From contig NZ_BEVZ01000002.1 in NCBI RefSeq assembly GCF_003112515.1, forward strand, positions 310,001-374,000: a stretch of DNA of 64,000 nt, read 5' to 3'. The DNA comes from Streptomyces fragilis. Its GTDB lineage: Bacteria; Actinomycetota; Actinomycetes; Streptomycetales; Streptomycetaceae. This document shows positions 9,510 to 18,418 of the stretch, piece after piece (the first letter of the stretch is position 1; each line of letters starts with the position of its first letter). The translations under genes were made by a program, and so were the position numbers. A model generated the notes under the pieces. It searched no databases. It saw only the letters and a program-made list of their open reading frames with translations, and was not told where the DNA came from.

Positions 9510-9926
9510 TCAGCCGAGGCCGTTGGCCTTGAGCCACTCCGGGTCGGGGGCGACCTGCTGCAGCACCTCCACCAGCAGCCCGTCGGGCCCGGCCACCTGG
9601 AACCGGCGCTGACCCCACGGCTCGGTCACCGGTTCCATGATCACGTCGAGCCCGGCCCGGACCAGCCGCTCGTGCTCGGCGTCGACGTCCGCCACCAGGA
9701 ACGCCAGCAGCGCGCCGACGATCTCCTTGCCGCGGGTCGCCGCCGGCCACGACTCGTGGTCGGCGCGGACGAAGTCCACGCAGAGCTGCGGGTGCTGCGG
9801 GTGCTGGGTGTTCACGTACCAGCCGAGGTCGACGTTCACGGCGAACCCGAAGTGCTCGGTGAGCCAGGCGGCGGCGCCGGCCGGGTCCTTCGCGGCGTAG
9901 GCGGCTCCCACTATCGAGGCCTGCAT
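9510..9926 (-). CDS. VOC-superfamily (glyoxalase/bleomycin-resistance-like) protein
   Basis: A 138-residue protein with the paired beta-alpha-beta-beta-beta modules of the vicinal oxygen chelate fold (AAWLTEHFGFAVN; RFQVAGPDGLLVEVLQQV). The ATG at 9926 is preceded by GAAAGG. Proteins of this type are often uncharacterised VOC enzymes or antibiotic-binding proteins; no substrate can be assigned. It is divergent from the SDR gene. Confidence 0.82.
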   Translation of the reverse strand: MQASIVGAAYAAKDPAGAAAWLTEHFGFAVNVDLGWYVNTQHPQHPQLCVDFVRADHESWPAATRGKEIVGALLAFLVADVDAEHERLVRAGLDVIMEPVTEPWGQRRFQVAGPDGLLVEVLQQVAPDPEWLKANGLG

Positions 9927-10020
9927 GCGCGATTCCTTTCGACGGTGACGGGCTGTCAGGCTAGGGCCTCGGGGGCCGCTGCGGTGCGCGTTCGCGGCAA
10001 ACCATGATCGGTTCGAGCCG

Positions 10021-10054
10021 GCGCCTGGCGCCCGGCGCCTGGCGCCCGGTGCCC
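10021..10054. repeat. Two perfect 14-bp direct repeats (with partial third) in a divergent promoter region
   Basis: The unit GCGCCTGGCGCCCG occurs at 10021-10034 and 10035-10048, followed by a degenerate half copy. Within the block, GGCGCC-T-GGCGCC is an inverted repeat around one base, so each unit also looks like a dyad site. It lies between the divergent VOC and SDR starts and may be an operator. Confidence 0.5.
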
Positions 10055-10141
10055 GTGCCGGTGCTGGGCGGGCCCGCGGGCGTGGGACCACAGCAGCCGT
10101 GCGGGGGCCGCGGCTCCGGCGGGCCCACCGGGCCTGCGACC

Positions 10142-10900
10142 ATGGCGGGCATGACAGGCACGACAGCATCCGCCCCCCTGATCACCGTCGTCACCGGAGG
10201 AAGCCGCGGCATCGGCGCGGCGGTCTGCCGCCGTCTCGCCGCCGAGGGCCACGACCTGGTGATCGGCTACCGCTCCGGCGCGGAGGCCGCCGAACGCGTG
10301 GCGGCCGACGCCTCCGCGCTCGGCGTCCGGGCCGTCGCGGTCGCCGTCGACACCTCGGACGCGGCCTCGGTGGACCGGCTCTTCGACACGGCGGCCGAAC
10401 GGCTGGGCGCGGTCACCGGCCTGGTGAACAACGCGGGCGTCAGCGGCCCGGTGGGCCGGCTCGCCGACGCGGACCCGGAGGGCATGCGCGACGCGCTGGG
10501 CGTCAACCTCCTCGGCTACCTGCTCTGCAGCCGGCGCGCCGTCCGGGAGATGACGGCCGCCTCCGGCGGAGCGATCGTCAACATCTCCTCCGCGGCGGCG
10601 ACCCTGGGCAGCCCCGGCGAGTACGTGCACTACGCGGCGGCCAAGGCGGCCGTGGACACGATGACGGTCGGGCTGGCCAAGGAGGTCGCCGGCGACGGCA
10701 TCCGGGTCAACTGCGTCGCCCCGGGCACCGTGTGGACCGAGTTCCACGCCGACCCGGAGCGGCCCGCACGGATGGGGGAGTCCACCCCGATGGGCCGCTC
10801 AGGACAGCCGGAGGAGATCGCCGGGGCGGTGGCCTGGCTGATGTCGGACGACGCGTCCTACACGACGGGTGCGGTGCTGCGGGTGGCGGGCGGCCGGTAG
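10142..10900 (+). CDS. Short-chain dehydrogenase/reductase (classical SDR, FabG-like)
   Basis: About 250 residues with the Rossmann motif TGGSRGIG, the NNAG motif, catalytic Ser in NISSAAA, the YxxxK active site (YAAAKAAVD), and the cofactor-side PG motif (VAPGTVWTEFHAD). The expected product is an NAD(P)-dependent alcohol/ketone oxidoreductase; the substrate is unknown. Two in-frame ATGs compete (10142 and 10151), neither with a strong ribosome site. It is convergent with the MBL-fold gene. Confidence 0.9.
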   Translation: MAGMTGTTASAPLITVVTGGSRGIGAAVCRRLAAEGHDLVIGYRSGAEAAERVAADASALGVRAVAVAVDTSDAASVDRLFDTAAERLGAVTGLVNNAGVSGPVGRLADADPEGMRDALGVNLLGYLLCSRRAVREMTAASGGAIVNISSAAATLGSPGEYVHYAAAKAAVDTMTVGLAKEVAGDGIRVNCVAPGTVWTEFHADPERPARMGESTPMGRSGQPEEIAGAVAWLMSDDASYTTGAVLRVAGGR

Positions 10901-10926
10901 GTCACGCCCGGCCCGGCCGGTCACGC

Positions 10927-10968
10927 CCTGTCCGGCCTCCGGGAGGTGGGGCTCAGCGGCCGGACAGG
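10927..10968. terminator. Possible bidirectional terminator between SDR and MBL genes
   Basis: An 11-bp perfect stem (10927-10937 pairing with 10958-10968) with a 20-base loop. The right arm overlaps the last codons of the minus-strand MBL gene. The long loop makes this weaker than the other terminators in the window. Confidence 0.4.
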
Positions 10969-11930
10969 TCCCAGGCCAGCTGGGCCACCTGCTGCATGAT
11001 GGGCAGCATCCCCGGGTGGTCGCCGTTGTCCAAGTGGCGGTACTCGCTGCCGATGGTGATCACCAGCCGTTCGGGCAGGCCGAGTTCGGGGTAGTTGCCC
11101 TCGCCTATCACCCGGCGCGCGGCCTCGGCGGCGGGGACGCCGGCGGCGTGGAAGGCGTGCGCCCGCTCGGCGACGTACTCCAGGTAGCCGATGTGCACCT
11201 TGAGCCCGGCCGCGCTCAGCACCGGACCGTGGCCCGGCACGAAGGTCCGCGCCCCGGTGGCCAGGAACCGTTCGCAGGACTCGATCAGGTTGCCGAGCGG
11301 GCCCGCCCAGTGCGACGGGTGGTCGCCGGGCTGCGCGGCCGTGCTGCCGAACACCACGTCACCGGTGAACACCACGTCCGCCTCCGGCAGATGGACGAAC
11401 AGGTCGCCTACCGTGTGCCCGGGCGGCAGCGAGGCGAGGCGGACCGTGTGGCGGCCCACCGTCAGCTCGTGCTCCCCGGTGAACGTCTCGGTCACCGTGG
11501 GCAGTTCGGTCGCCGACCAGTCGAAGACCCCGAAGTGCCGCCGGACGTACGAGCCCCACGGTGTCGCCGGGTCGACCGCCCCGGCCAGGGCGTGCAGCTG
11601 GTCCGGCGTGGGCTCCAGGCACAGGTGCGCCCTGGCCGCGTCGGTGGCGACCACCTGGGCCCCGGGCAGCACGCAGGCGCCCCACAGGTGGTCGCCGTTG
11701 GCGTGCGTGACGACCACCCGGTCCACGTCCGCGCCCGCCGGCAGCAGTGCACGGCTCGCGGCCAGGAACTCACCGGCCAGACGCCGGTCGTAGGGACTGT
11801 CGATCCATAGCGCGGAGTTCTCGCCGACCAGCAGCCCGCAGTTGGCCAGGCCCCATCCGCGTCGCCCCGGCAGAAGGGCGTACAGCCCCGCGCCGAGCTC
11901 CGTCAGTGGCCCTCCGTGCGTGATCGTCAT
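10953..11930 (-). CDS. MBL-fold metallo-hydrolase
   Basis: A 325-residue metallo-beta-lactamase-fold protein. The usual HxHxDH metal motif appears as HANGDH, with Asn at the second His position; GDVVFG and VPGHGPV supply the later metal ligands. The N terminus (LYALLPG-WGLANCGLLVG) and the DSPYD segment fit the lactonase/glyoxalase-II-like branch. The changed ligand is shared by some actinobacterial MBL proteins and may alter metal content. The ATG at 11930 fits the family length. Confidence 0.85.
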   Translation of the reverse strand: MTITHGGPLTELGAGLYALLPGRRGWGLANCGLLVGENSALWIDSPYDRRLAGEFLAASRALLPAGADVDRVVVTHANGDHLWGACVLPGAQVVATDAARAHLCLEPTPDQLHALAGAVDPATPWGSYVRRHFGVFDWSATELPTVTETFTGEHELTVGRHTVRLASLPPGHTVGDLFVHLPEADVVFTGDVVFGSTAAQPGDHPSHWAGPLGNLIESCERFLATGARTFVPGHGPVLSAAGLKVHIGYLEYVAERAHAFHAAGVPAAEAARRVIGEGNYPELGLPERLVITIGSEYRHLDNGDHPGMLPIMQQVAQLAWDLSGR

Positions 11931-12016
11931 GCCACGCGATTATGCAGACGCCCGCGACTTGCACCACCGCGCCGGACGGCGGTTGGCCGGAACTCGCCTC
12001 CGGCGCCGGCCGTGCC

Positions 12017-12223
12017 TCACGCCCCGCTGCTCACCCGGCACGCCACTACCGCGAGCCCGACCAACAGCGCAGGCGTCAGCCACGTCCACCGCATCACCGC
12101 GCGCGCCGACGGCACCAGCCGCAACGCGCCGACCGCGCCCGCCGAGAGGATGGCCAATACGCACCCCAGTTCGATCCCTCCGTACGCCGCGTCGTCCGAC
12201 GCCTCGTCCGGCCGCGTCACCAC
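12017..12223 (-). CDS. Small two-TM membrane protein, unknown function
   Basis: A 68-residue reading frame with two hydrophobic segments (ELGCVLAILSAGAVGALRLV and WTWLTPALLVGLAVVACRV) separated by a short basic loop, which is plausible for a real protein. It starts at tandem GTG codons (12223/12220) without a strong ribosome site. I do not recognise the family. Codon bias supports coding only moderately. Confidence 0.45.
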   Translation of the reverse strand: MVTRPDEASDDAAYGGIELGCVLAILSAGAVGALRLVPSARAVMRWTWLTPALLVGLAVVACRVSSGA

Positions 12224-12360
12224 GGCCCGTCAGTTCGGCGCCGCTGTGAAGGCCGGTGCAGGTGTCACTCCTGGGGCGCCGGCCCGGTCGCTGCGGCCGT
12301 CCGGTGCCCCAGGCCGACCGGCGGACCCGTGCATGCGTCGCCCTGTGCGCGCCTGAGCCC

Positions 12361-12437
12361 GTCAGCCGTCAGCCGTCAGCCGTCAGCCGTCAGCCGTCGG
12401 CCGTCAGCCGTCGGCCGTCAGCCGTCGGCCGTCAGCC
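12361..12437. repeat. Eleven-copy heptamer tandem array (GTCAGCC/GTCGGCC)
   Basis: Eleven uninterrupted 7-bp units: eight GTCAGCC and three GTCGGCC, the variant occupying positions 6, 8 and 10. The stop codon of the minus-strand DUF2087 gene (12432-12434) lies inside the last unit. On the minus strand each GTCAGCC unit reads GGCTGAC and so carries a TGA; the heptamer period brings these into every frame. Confidence 0.95.
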
Positions 12438-13007
12438 CGTGAGCGCCGCCGGGGCGTCGTCGGCGCGACGGCGGTAGACGCCGTCGTGACGGTCGAGGTG
12501 GCCGAGGTCGACGAGGTAGCGGCGGAGGGTCACATGGTCGACGGGGGCGTCGTCGTCGCACCAGGCGGCGAGGCGCTCGTTCACGGCCCGCTCCGGGTAG
12601 GCGACGTCGAGGTCGAACGAACGCTCGGCGACGTGGCGCAGGACCTGCCGCTTGCGGTCCCAGCGGGCCGGCAGGCGCACCAGGCGGCCGTCGCGCACGA
12701 AGGTGCCCAGCAGGGCCTCGGTCGCCGCGTCCCCCGTGCCGTGGTCGACGGCCGGGGCCGCCGGGCGCCGGGCGGTGTCGCAGAACCGGGCGTACGCGAC
12801 GGCGAGCCCGGCCTCGTCCTGGACCAGCGCCCCGCCGTCCAGCAGCCGCCGCACGGCCTGCACCGCGTCCTTCGGCCGCACCCCGGCGTCCTCCGCGGCC
12901 TCGGTGGTGGTCCGTGCCCCGAGGGTGACGGCGGCGAACACCCGGGCCCGGGTCGCGTCGGCGAGCAGGCGGACCAGGTCGGGGGCGTCGGAGGGTGTGG
13001 AGTTCAT
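12432..13007 (-). CDS. DUF2087-domain protein with N-terminal ArsR/MarR-like helix-turn-helix
   Basis: A 191-residue protein. Residues ~8-70 resemble a winged helix (VRLLADATRARVFAAVTLGA, then a predicted recognition helix). The C-terminal ~75 residues carry the DUF2087 core (RWDRKRQVLRHVAE, YPERAVNERLAAW, DHVTLRRYLVDLGHLDR). It is presumably a transcriptional regulator. GGAAGG precedes the ATG at 13007. The gene ends inside the heptamer array and is divergent from the methyltransferase gene. Confidence 0.8.
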   Translation of the reverse strand: MNSTPSDAPDLVRLLADATRARVFAAVTLGARTTTEAAEDAGVRPKDAVQAVRRLLDGGALVQDEAGLAVAYARFCDTARRPAAPAVDHGTGDAATEALLGTFVRDGRLVRLPARWDRKRQVLRHVAERSFDLDVAYPERAVNERLAAWCDDDAPVDHVTLRRYLVDLGHLDRHDGVYRRRADDAPAALTG

Positions 13008-13294
13008 GGCGGGTCCTTCCTGGCGGTCGCGGGCGGCGACCGGGACGGTGGTGGGCGCGACGACGGGAGGCGATGGTGGCGGGGCGACGGCGACGGGGCG
13101 ACGTCGGCGGGGCCGCGGTCCACGATGCCCCGCCGAGAGTGCCCGCCGCCTCCGGTTTTCGGCGGGGGCGTCCGGTCCCGGGTCCGGCGCGGGCACCCCC
13201 ACATCGCCGACCCGGCGGCGGCGGGGTGACAACACCCCTAGAATCCCTGCCAATTGATCACGTCACCGTCCCGCCCACCCCCCGGGAGTCCGCC

Positions 13295-14131
13295 ATGTCC
13301 GGAGCCGACAGCACGCCCAGCACCTCCAGCACGCCCGAGGTCCCCAGGATCGACACCAGCAAGCCCCACCCGGCCCGGATGTACGACTGGATGCTCGGGG
13401 GCAAGGACAACTACCCGGTCGACGAGGAACTGGCCCGGTACATGCTCACCCTGGAGCCGAACCTGCCGCTGATGGCGAAGATGAACCGCGGCTTCATGCA
13501 CCGCTCCACCCGCTGGCTCGCGCAGCAGGGAATCCGGCAGTACCTGGACATCGGCACCGGCATACCGACCGAGCCCAACCTGCACCAGATCGCCCAGGAG
13601 GCGGCCCCCGAGGCACGGGTCGTCTACTGCGACAACGACCCGATCGTCCTCGCCCACGCCGAGGCCCTGCTGCGCGGCACCCCCGAGGGAGCGGTGGAGT
13701 TCCTGCACGCGGACGCCCGGGAGATCGACGTCGTCCTGGAGAAGGCCGCCAAGGTGCTGGACTTCGGCCGGCCGGTGGCCGTCTCGCTCATCGCCCTGCT
13801 CCACTTCGTGAGCGACGAGGACGGCGCCGGCCGGCTGATCGAGCGGGTCAAGGAGGAGCTGACCCCGGGGAGCTACCTGGTGCTGTCCCACTTCACCACC
13901 GACTTCTACTCCGAGGCGGACGTGCGCCAGGCGACCGCCACGGCCAGCGCCCGGGGCTACAACGCCAGCCCGCGCAGCCGCGAGCAGTTCGAGCGGTTCT
14001 TCGACGGACTGGAACTGGTGGAGCCGGGCGTGGTGCTCGCCGAGCAGTGGCGCCCCGAGCTGGGCGAGCCGGTCCCCGGCCAGGGGGACAGCACCAGCTC
14101 GGCGTACGCGGCGATCGGCCGCAAGGTCTGA
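13295..14131 (+). CDS. SAM-dependent methyltransferase, DUF574/Methyltransf_19 family
   Basis: A 278-residue protein. HPARMYDWMLGGKDNYPVDE near residue 26 and the SAM-binding segment YLDIGTGIPTEPNLHQ near 88 are hallmarks of the actinobacterial DUF574 family, which is greatly expanded in Streptomyces and has few characterised members. The ATG at 13295 follows GGGAG. The intergenic stretch of 287 bases to the divergent DUF2087 gene holds no other ORF I can support. Confidence 0.9.
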   Translation: MSGADSTPSTSSTPEVPRIDTSKPHPARMYDWMLGGKDNYPVDEELARYMLTLEPNLPLMAKMNRGFMHRSTRWLAQQGIRQYLDIGTGIPTEPNLHQIAQEAAPEARVVYCDNDPIVLAHAEALLRGTPEGAVEFLHADAREIDVVLEKAAKVLDFGRPVAVSLIALLHFVSDEDGAGRLIERVKEELTPGSYLVLSHFTTDFYSEADVRQATATASARGYNASPRSREQFERFFDGLELVEPGVVLAEQWRPELGEPVPGQGDSTSSAYAAIGRKV

Positions 14132-14234
14132 CCCCTCCATCCGCCCGGGGCCGCGCGCCGAGCCGGCCCCCACCCGGCGGCGGCGCCCGCCACCGCGCCG
14201 CCGCGACCCCCTGCCCGCCCTCGCCGATCCGCTG

Positions 14235-14249
14235 CCTCCACACTGGAGG
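14235..14249. promoter_or_regulatory. Short perfect dyad upstream of kdpD, possible operator
   Basis: CCTCCA-CAC-TGGAGG, 6-bp arms around 3 bases, lies about 40 bases before the kdpD start. It is a candidate regulator site or leader hairpin; the short length limits confidence. Confidence 0.3.
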
Positions 14250-14286
14250 GGACGCGCCGTCGAGCGAGAAGCAGAGGACCAGCCGC

Positions 14287-16827
14287 ATGACCCCCGCCCG
14301 CGGACGACTCCGCATCTACCTGGGAGCCGCCCCCGGCGTGGGCAAGACCTGCGCGATGCTCGACGAGGCGCACCGCCGGATGGAGCGCGGCACGGACTGC
14401 GTGATCGCCGCCGTGGAGCACCGGGACCGGCCCCGCACCGCGCAGCGGCTGGAAGGGCTGGAGGCGGTGCCGCGGCGCCCGGACGGCGAGGTGGACGTGG
14501 CCGCCGTGCTGCGCCGGGCGCCCGCCGTCGCGCTGGTCGACGACCTGGCGCACACCAACGCACCGGGCGGCCCCCGCGCGAAGCGGTGGCAGGACGTGGC
14601 CGAGCTCCTCGACGCGGGCATCGAGGTGATCACCACCGTCAACATCCAGCACCTGGAGTCGCTGGGCGACCTGGTGGAGTCGATCACCGGCGTGCGCGAG
14701 AGCGACACCGTGCCCGACGAGATGGTGCGCCGCGCCGACCAGATCGAGCTGGTCGACATGTCGCCGCCCGCGCTGCGCCGCCGTCTGGCCCACGGCAACG
14801 TGTATCCGCCCGACCGGATCGACGCGCGGGTCTCGCACTACTTCCGCCTCGGCAACCTCACCGCCCTGCGCGAGCTGGCGCTGCTGTGGGTGGCCGACCG
14901 CGTCGACGAGTACCTGACCCGCTACCGCAGCGAGCACCGGGTGTCCGCCGTGTGGGGCTCCCGCGAGCGGATCGTGGTGGGGCTGACCGGCGGACCCGAG
15001 GGCCGCACCCTGATCCGGCGGGCCGCCCGGCTCGCCGAGAAGGGCGCCGGCGGCGAGGTGCTCGCCGTGCACATCGCCAGCCGCGACGGCCTGCCGGCCG
15101 CCCCGCCCCGGGAGCTCGCCCTCCAGCGGACCCTGGTCGAGGAACTGGGCGGTACCTTCCACCACGTCGTCGGCGAGGACGTCCCCAGCGCCCTGCTGGA
15201 GTTCGCCCGCGGGGTGAACGCCACCCAGATCGTGCTCGGCGTCTCCCGGCGCAAGGCCTGGCAGTACGTCCTGGGGCCCGGCGTCAGCTCGACCGTCGCC
15301 CGCGACTCCGGGCCCGACATCGACGTCCACCTGGTCACCCACGCCGAGGCCGGCAAGGGCCGCGGCCTGCCCATGGCGCGCGGCAGCCGGCTCGGCCGGT
15401 CCCGGACGGTGGCCGGCTGGGTGACCGGCGTCGCGGGCCCGGGGCTGCTCACCCTCCTGCTGCTCGGCATCGGCGTGGGCGGACCGATCGGGCTGGCCAA
15501 CGAGATGCTGCTCTTCCTCGCGCTGACCGTCGCCGCCGCGCTGCTGGGCGGGCTGCTGCCCGCGCTGGCGTCCGCGGCGGTCGGCTCGCTGCTGCTCAAC
15601 TGGTTCTTCACGCCGCCCGAGGGCACCCTCAGCATCTCCGAGCCGCACAACGTGCTCGCCCTCACGGTCTTCGTGTCGGTGGCCGTCTCCGTCGCCTCCG
15701 CCGTCGACCTGGCCGCCCGCCGCACCCAGCAGGCGGTCCGGCTGCGCGCCGAGGCGGAGATCCTCTCCTACCTCGCGGGCAGCCTGCTGGGCGGCGGCAG
15801 CGGGCTGCAGGCCCTGCTGGAGCGGGTCCGCGAGACGTTCTCCCTCCAGTCGGCCGCCCTCCTGGAACGCGAGGAGGCGGACGCCCGCTGGACCTGCGCC
15901 GGCAGCGTCGGGCCGGGCCCGGTGGCGGCCCGGCCGGAGGACGCCGACGTCGACGTGCCGGTGGGCGACCGGATGGCGCTGGCCCTGTCCGGCCGGGTGC
16001 TGCCCGCCGAGGACCGCCGGGTGCTGGCCGCCTTCGGCGCGCAGGCCGCCGTCGCCCTCCAGCACCAGCGGCTGCGGCGCGAGGCGGAACAGGCCCGCGA
16101 GCTCGCCGAGGGCAACCGCATCCGCACCGCGCTGCTGGCCGCGGTGAGCCACGACCTGCGCACCCCGCTCGCCGGGATCAAGGCGTCGGTCTCCTCGCTG
16201 CGGTCGGAGGACGTGGAGTGGTCCGAGGAGGACCGCGCCGAGCTGCTCGCCGCCATCGAGGACGGCGCCGACCGGCTGCACCAGCTGGTGGGCAACCTGC
16301 TCGACATGTCCCGGCTGCACACCGGCACCGTCGCCCCGCTGATCCGGGAGGTCGACCTCGACGAGGTGGTGCCCAAGGCGCTCGGCGGAGTGCCGCACGA
16401 ACAGGCGGACCGCGTGGTGCTGGAGGTGTCCGAGTCGCTGCCGATGGTCGCCGTCGACCCGGGGCTGCTGGAGCGGGTGGTCGCCAACGTGGTGGAGAAC
16501 GCCGTCAAGTACAGCCCCGACCCCGCCCCGGTGCGGGTGTCGGCCAGCGCGCACGGCGACCGCGTGGAGCTGCGGGTGGTGGACCGCGGGCCGGGCGTCC
16601 CCGAGGAGACCAAGGAGCGGATGTTCGAGCCGTTCCAGCGGCTGGGCGACGCCCCGCGCGGCGCGGGGGTCGGTCTCGGCCTCGCCGTGGCCCGGGGGTT
16701 CGCCGAGGCGATGGGCGGGGCGCTCGCCGCCGAGGACACCCCCGGCGGCGGGCTGACCATGGTCCTCACCCTTCCGGCCGCACGCACGGGGGTGGCCGGG
16801 GGAGCGGCGGCCAGGGAGCGCGCGTAG
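14287..16827 (+). CDS. kdpD: KdpD-like sensor histidine kinase
   Basis: An 846-residue membrane sensor kinase. Domains in order: KdpD N-terminal domain with Walker A GAAPGVGKT (residues 13-21), a Usp-like domain (~230-350), a DUF4118 block of four membrane segments (~385-500), GAF-like (~520-620), HisKA with H-box AVSHDLRTPL (His near 622), and HATPase (~725-840; NVVENAVKYS, GVGLGLAVARG). In other bacteria it senses K+ limitation or turgor and phosphorylates KdpE. The AGAGGA site supports the ATG at 14287. No kdpFABC genes are present in the window. Confidence 0.93.
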   Translation: MTPARGRLRIYLGAAPGVGKTCAMLDEAHRRMERGTDCVIAAVEHRDRPRTAQRLEGLEAVPRRPDGEVDVAAVLRRAPAVALVDDLAHTNAPGGPRAKRWQDVAELLDAGIEVITTVNIQHLESLGDLVESITGVRESDTVPDEMVRRADQIELVDMSPPALRRRLAHGNVYPPDRIDARVSHYFRLGNLTALRELALLWVADRVDEYLTRYRSEHRVSAVWGSRERIVVGLTGGPEGRTLIRRAARLAEKGAGGEVLAVHIASRDGLPAAPPRELALQRTLVEELGGTFHHVVGEDVPSALLEFARGVNATQIVLGVSRRKAWQYVLGPGVSSTVARDSGPDIDVHLVTHAEAGKGRGLPMARGSRLGRSRTVAGWVTGVAGPGLLTLLLLGIGVGGPIGLANEMLLFLALTVAAALLGGLLPALASAAVGSLLLNWFFTPPEGTLSISEPHNVLALTVFVSVAVSVASAVDLAARRTQQAVRLRAEAEILSYLAGSLLGGGSGLQALLERVRETFSLQSAALLEREEADARWTCAGSVGPGPVAARPEDADVDVPVGDRMALALSGRVLPAEDRRVLAAFGAQAAVALQHQRLRREAEQARELAEGNRIRTALLAAVSHDLRTPLAGIKASVSSLRSEDVEWSEEDRAELLAAIEDGADRLHQLVGNLLDMSRLHTGTVAPLIREVDLDEVVPKALGGVPHEQADRVVLEVSESLPMVAVDPGLLERVVANVVENAVKYSPDPAPVRVSASAHGDRVELRVVDRGPGVPEETKERMFEPFQRLGDAPRGAGVGLGLAVARGFAEAMGGALAAEDTPGGGLTMVLTLPAARTGVAGGAAARERA

Positions 16828-16893
16828 TCTCCCGGAGGACCGGTGAGCAGCACCGGCCGGGCGACCGGAGCGAGACGGAGAGAGGCGACCGCG

Positions 16894-17622
16894 ATGCCGC
16901 GCAGCACGGGGGAGGCTGCCCGCAGGGCCGGGCCGACCCGGGTACTGGTGGTCGACGACGAACCGCAGATGGCGCGGGCGCTCGTCATCAACCTCAAGGC
17001 GCGCCAGTACGCGGTGGACGTCGCGGCCGACGGCGCGCAGGCACTGCGGCTGGCCGCCGAACGCCACCCCGACGTGGTGCTCCTCGACCTGGGGCTGCCC
17101 GACATGGACGGCGTCGAGGTGCTGCGGGGCCTGCGCGGCTGGACCCGGGTCCCGGTGATCGTGCTGTCCGCTCGGCACAGCAGCGACGAGAAGGTGTCGG
17201 CGCTGGACGCCGGGGCCGACGACTACGTCACCAAGCCGTTCGGCATGGACGAGCTGATGGCGCGGGTCAGGGCCGCGGTGCGGCGCGCCGAGCCGCTCGG
17301 GGCGGAGGACGCACCGGAGGAGGGCGTCGTCGAGGCCGGCGACTTCACCGTCGACCTGCGGGCCAAGAAGGTCAGCCGGGACGGCCGGGACGTGCGGCTC
17401 ACCCCGACCGAGTGGCACCTGCTGGAGATCCTCATCGGCAGCCCCGGGCGCCTGGTGAGCCAGAAGCAGCTGCTGCAGGAGGTGTGGGGGCCGACGTACA
17501 CCCGCGAGACCAACTACCTGCGCGTGTACATGGCCCAGCTGCGCCGCAAGCTCGAGCCGGACCCCTCGCACCCGCGGCACTTCATCACGGAGCCCGGCAT
17601 GGGGTACCGGTTCGAGTACTGA
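16894..17622 (+). CDS. kdpE: KdpE-like response regulator (OmpR family)
   Basis: A 242-residue protein with a receiver domain (VLVVDDEPQ; phospho-acceptor Asp in VLLDLGLPDMDG; Lys in VTKPFG) and a C-terminal OmpR/PhoB winged helix (LTPTEWHLLEIL, ETNYLRVYMAQLRRKLE, GMGYRFEY). The ATG at 16894 is preferred over an upstream GTG at 16843 because GGAGAGAGG sits at the right distance. It lies 66 bases after kdpD and is presumably co-transcribed. lutA starts 22 bases downstream. Confidence 0.93.
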   Translation: MPRSTGEAARRAGPTRVLVVDDEPQMARALVINLKARQYAVDVAADGAQALRLAAERHPDVVLLDLGLPDMDGVEVLRGLRGWTRVPVIVLSARHSSDEKVSALDAGADDYVTKPFGMDELMARVRAAVRRAEPLGAEDAPEEGVVEAGDFTVDLRAKKVSRDGRDVRLTPTEWHLLEILIGSPGRLVSQKQLLQEVWGPTYTRETNYLRVYMAQLRRKLEPDPSHPRHFITEPGMGYRFEY

Positions 17623-17644
17623 ACGGCCGACGAAGGGAGGCGCC

Positions 17645-18418
17645 GTGCGGATCGGTCTGTTCGCCACCTGTCTGGGGGACACGCTCTTCCCCGACGCGGT
17701 GAAGGCGACCGCCGTACTGCTCGCCCGGCTGGGCCACGAGGTGGTCTTCCCGCCGGAGCAGACCTGCTGCGGCCAGATGCACGTCAACACCGGGTACCAG
17801 CGCGAGCCCGTCCCGCTGGTGCGGAACTTCGCCGAGCAGTTCGGCGACCCCTCCCTGGACGCGGTGGTCATGCCCTCCGGCTCCTGCGCCGGCTCGGTCC
17901 GCCACCAGCACGAGATCGTCGCCGCACGCTACGGCGACGCGGCCCTGCGGGCCCGGGTCGCCGCCGTGAAGGCGAAGACGTACGAGCTCTCCGAGCTGCT
18001 GGTCGACGTCCTCGGCGTCACCGACGTCGGCGCGTACTTCCCGCACCGGGTCACCTACCACCCGACCTGCCACTCCCTGCGGATGCTGCGCGTCGGCGAC
18101 AAGCCGCTGCGGCTGCTGCGGGCCGTCGAGGCGATCGACCTGGCCGAGCTGCCCGAGGCGGACACCTGCTGCGGCTTCGGCGGCACCTTCGCGCTCAAGA
18201 ACGCGGGGACGTCCGCCGCCATGCTGCGGGACAAGACGGACGCCGTCCGCTCCACCGGCGCCGACGTGTGCACCGCCGGTGACTCCTCCTGCCTGATGCA
18301 CATCGGCGGCGGCCTGTCGCGCATCGAGGCGGGCACCCGCACCCTGCACCTGGCGCAGATCCTCGCCTCCACCCGCACCGCCCCCCACCCGCTCCCGCAG
18401 CCGGAGGCCACCCGATGA
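17645..18418 (+). CDS. lutA: Lactate utilization protein A, Cys-rich (Fe-S) subunit
   Basis: A 257-residue protein with two CCG domains (TCCGQMHVNTG; CHSLRMLRVG and DTCCGFGGTFALKN), as in LutA/LldE/YkgE. With LutB and LutC it forms the iron-sulfur L-lactate dehydrogenase complex. The GTG start follows GAAGGGAGG. Only 22 bases separate it from kdpE, so read-through from the two-component genes is possible. Confidence 0.93.
   Translation: MRIGLFATCLGDTLFPDAVKATAVLLARLGHEVVFPPEQTCCGQMHVNTGYQREPVPLVRNFAEQFGDPSLDAVVMPSGSCAGSVRHQHEIVAARYGDAALRARVAAVKAKTYELSELLVDVLGVTDVGAYFPHRVTYHPTCHSLRMLRVGDKPLRLLRAVEAIDLAELPEADTCCGFGGTFALKNAGTSAAMLRDKTDAVRSTGADVCTAGDSSCLMHIGGGLSRIEAGTRTLHLAQILASTRTAPHPLPQPEATR

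Noticed and set aside
12361..12437. CRISPR array
   Set aside because: Units are 7 bp and contiguous with no spacers, and no cas genes are present.
13957..17871. 1304-codon minus-strand frame opposite kdpDE
   Set aside because: Low-complexity shadow translation without motifs; kdpD and kdpE are unambiguous on the plus strand.
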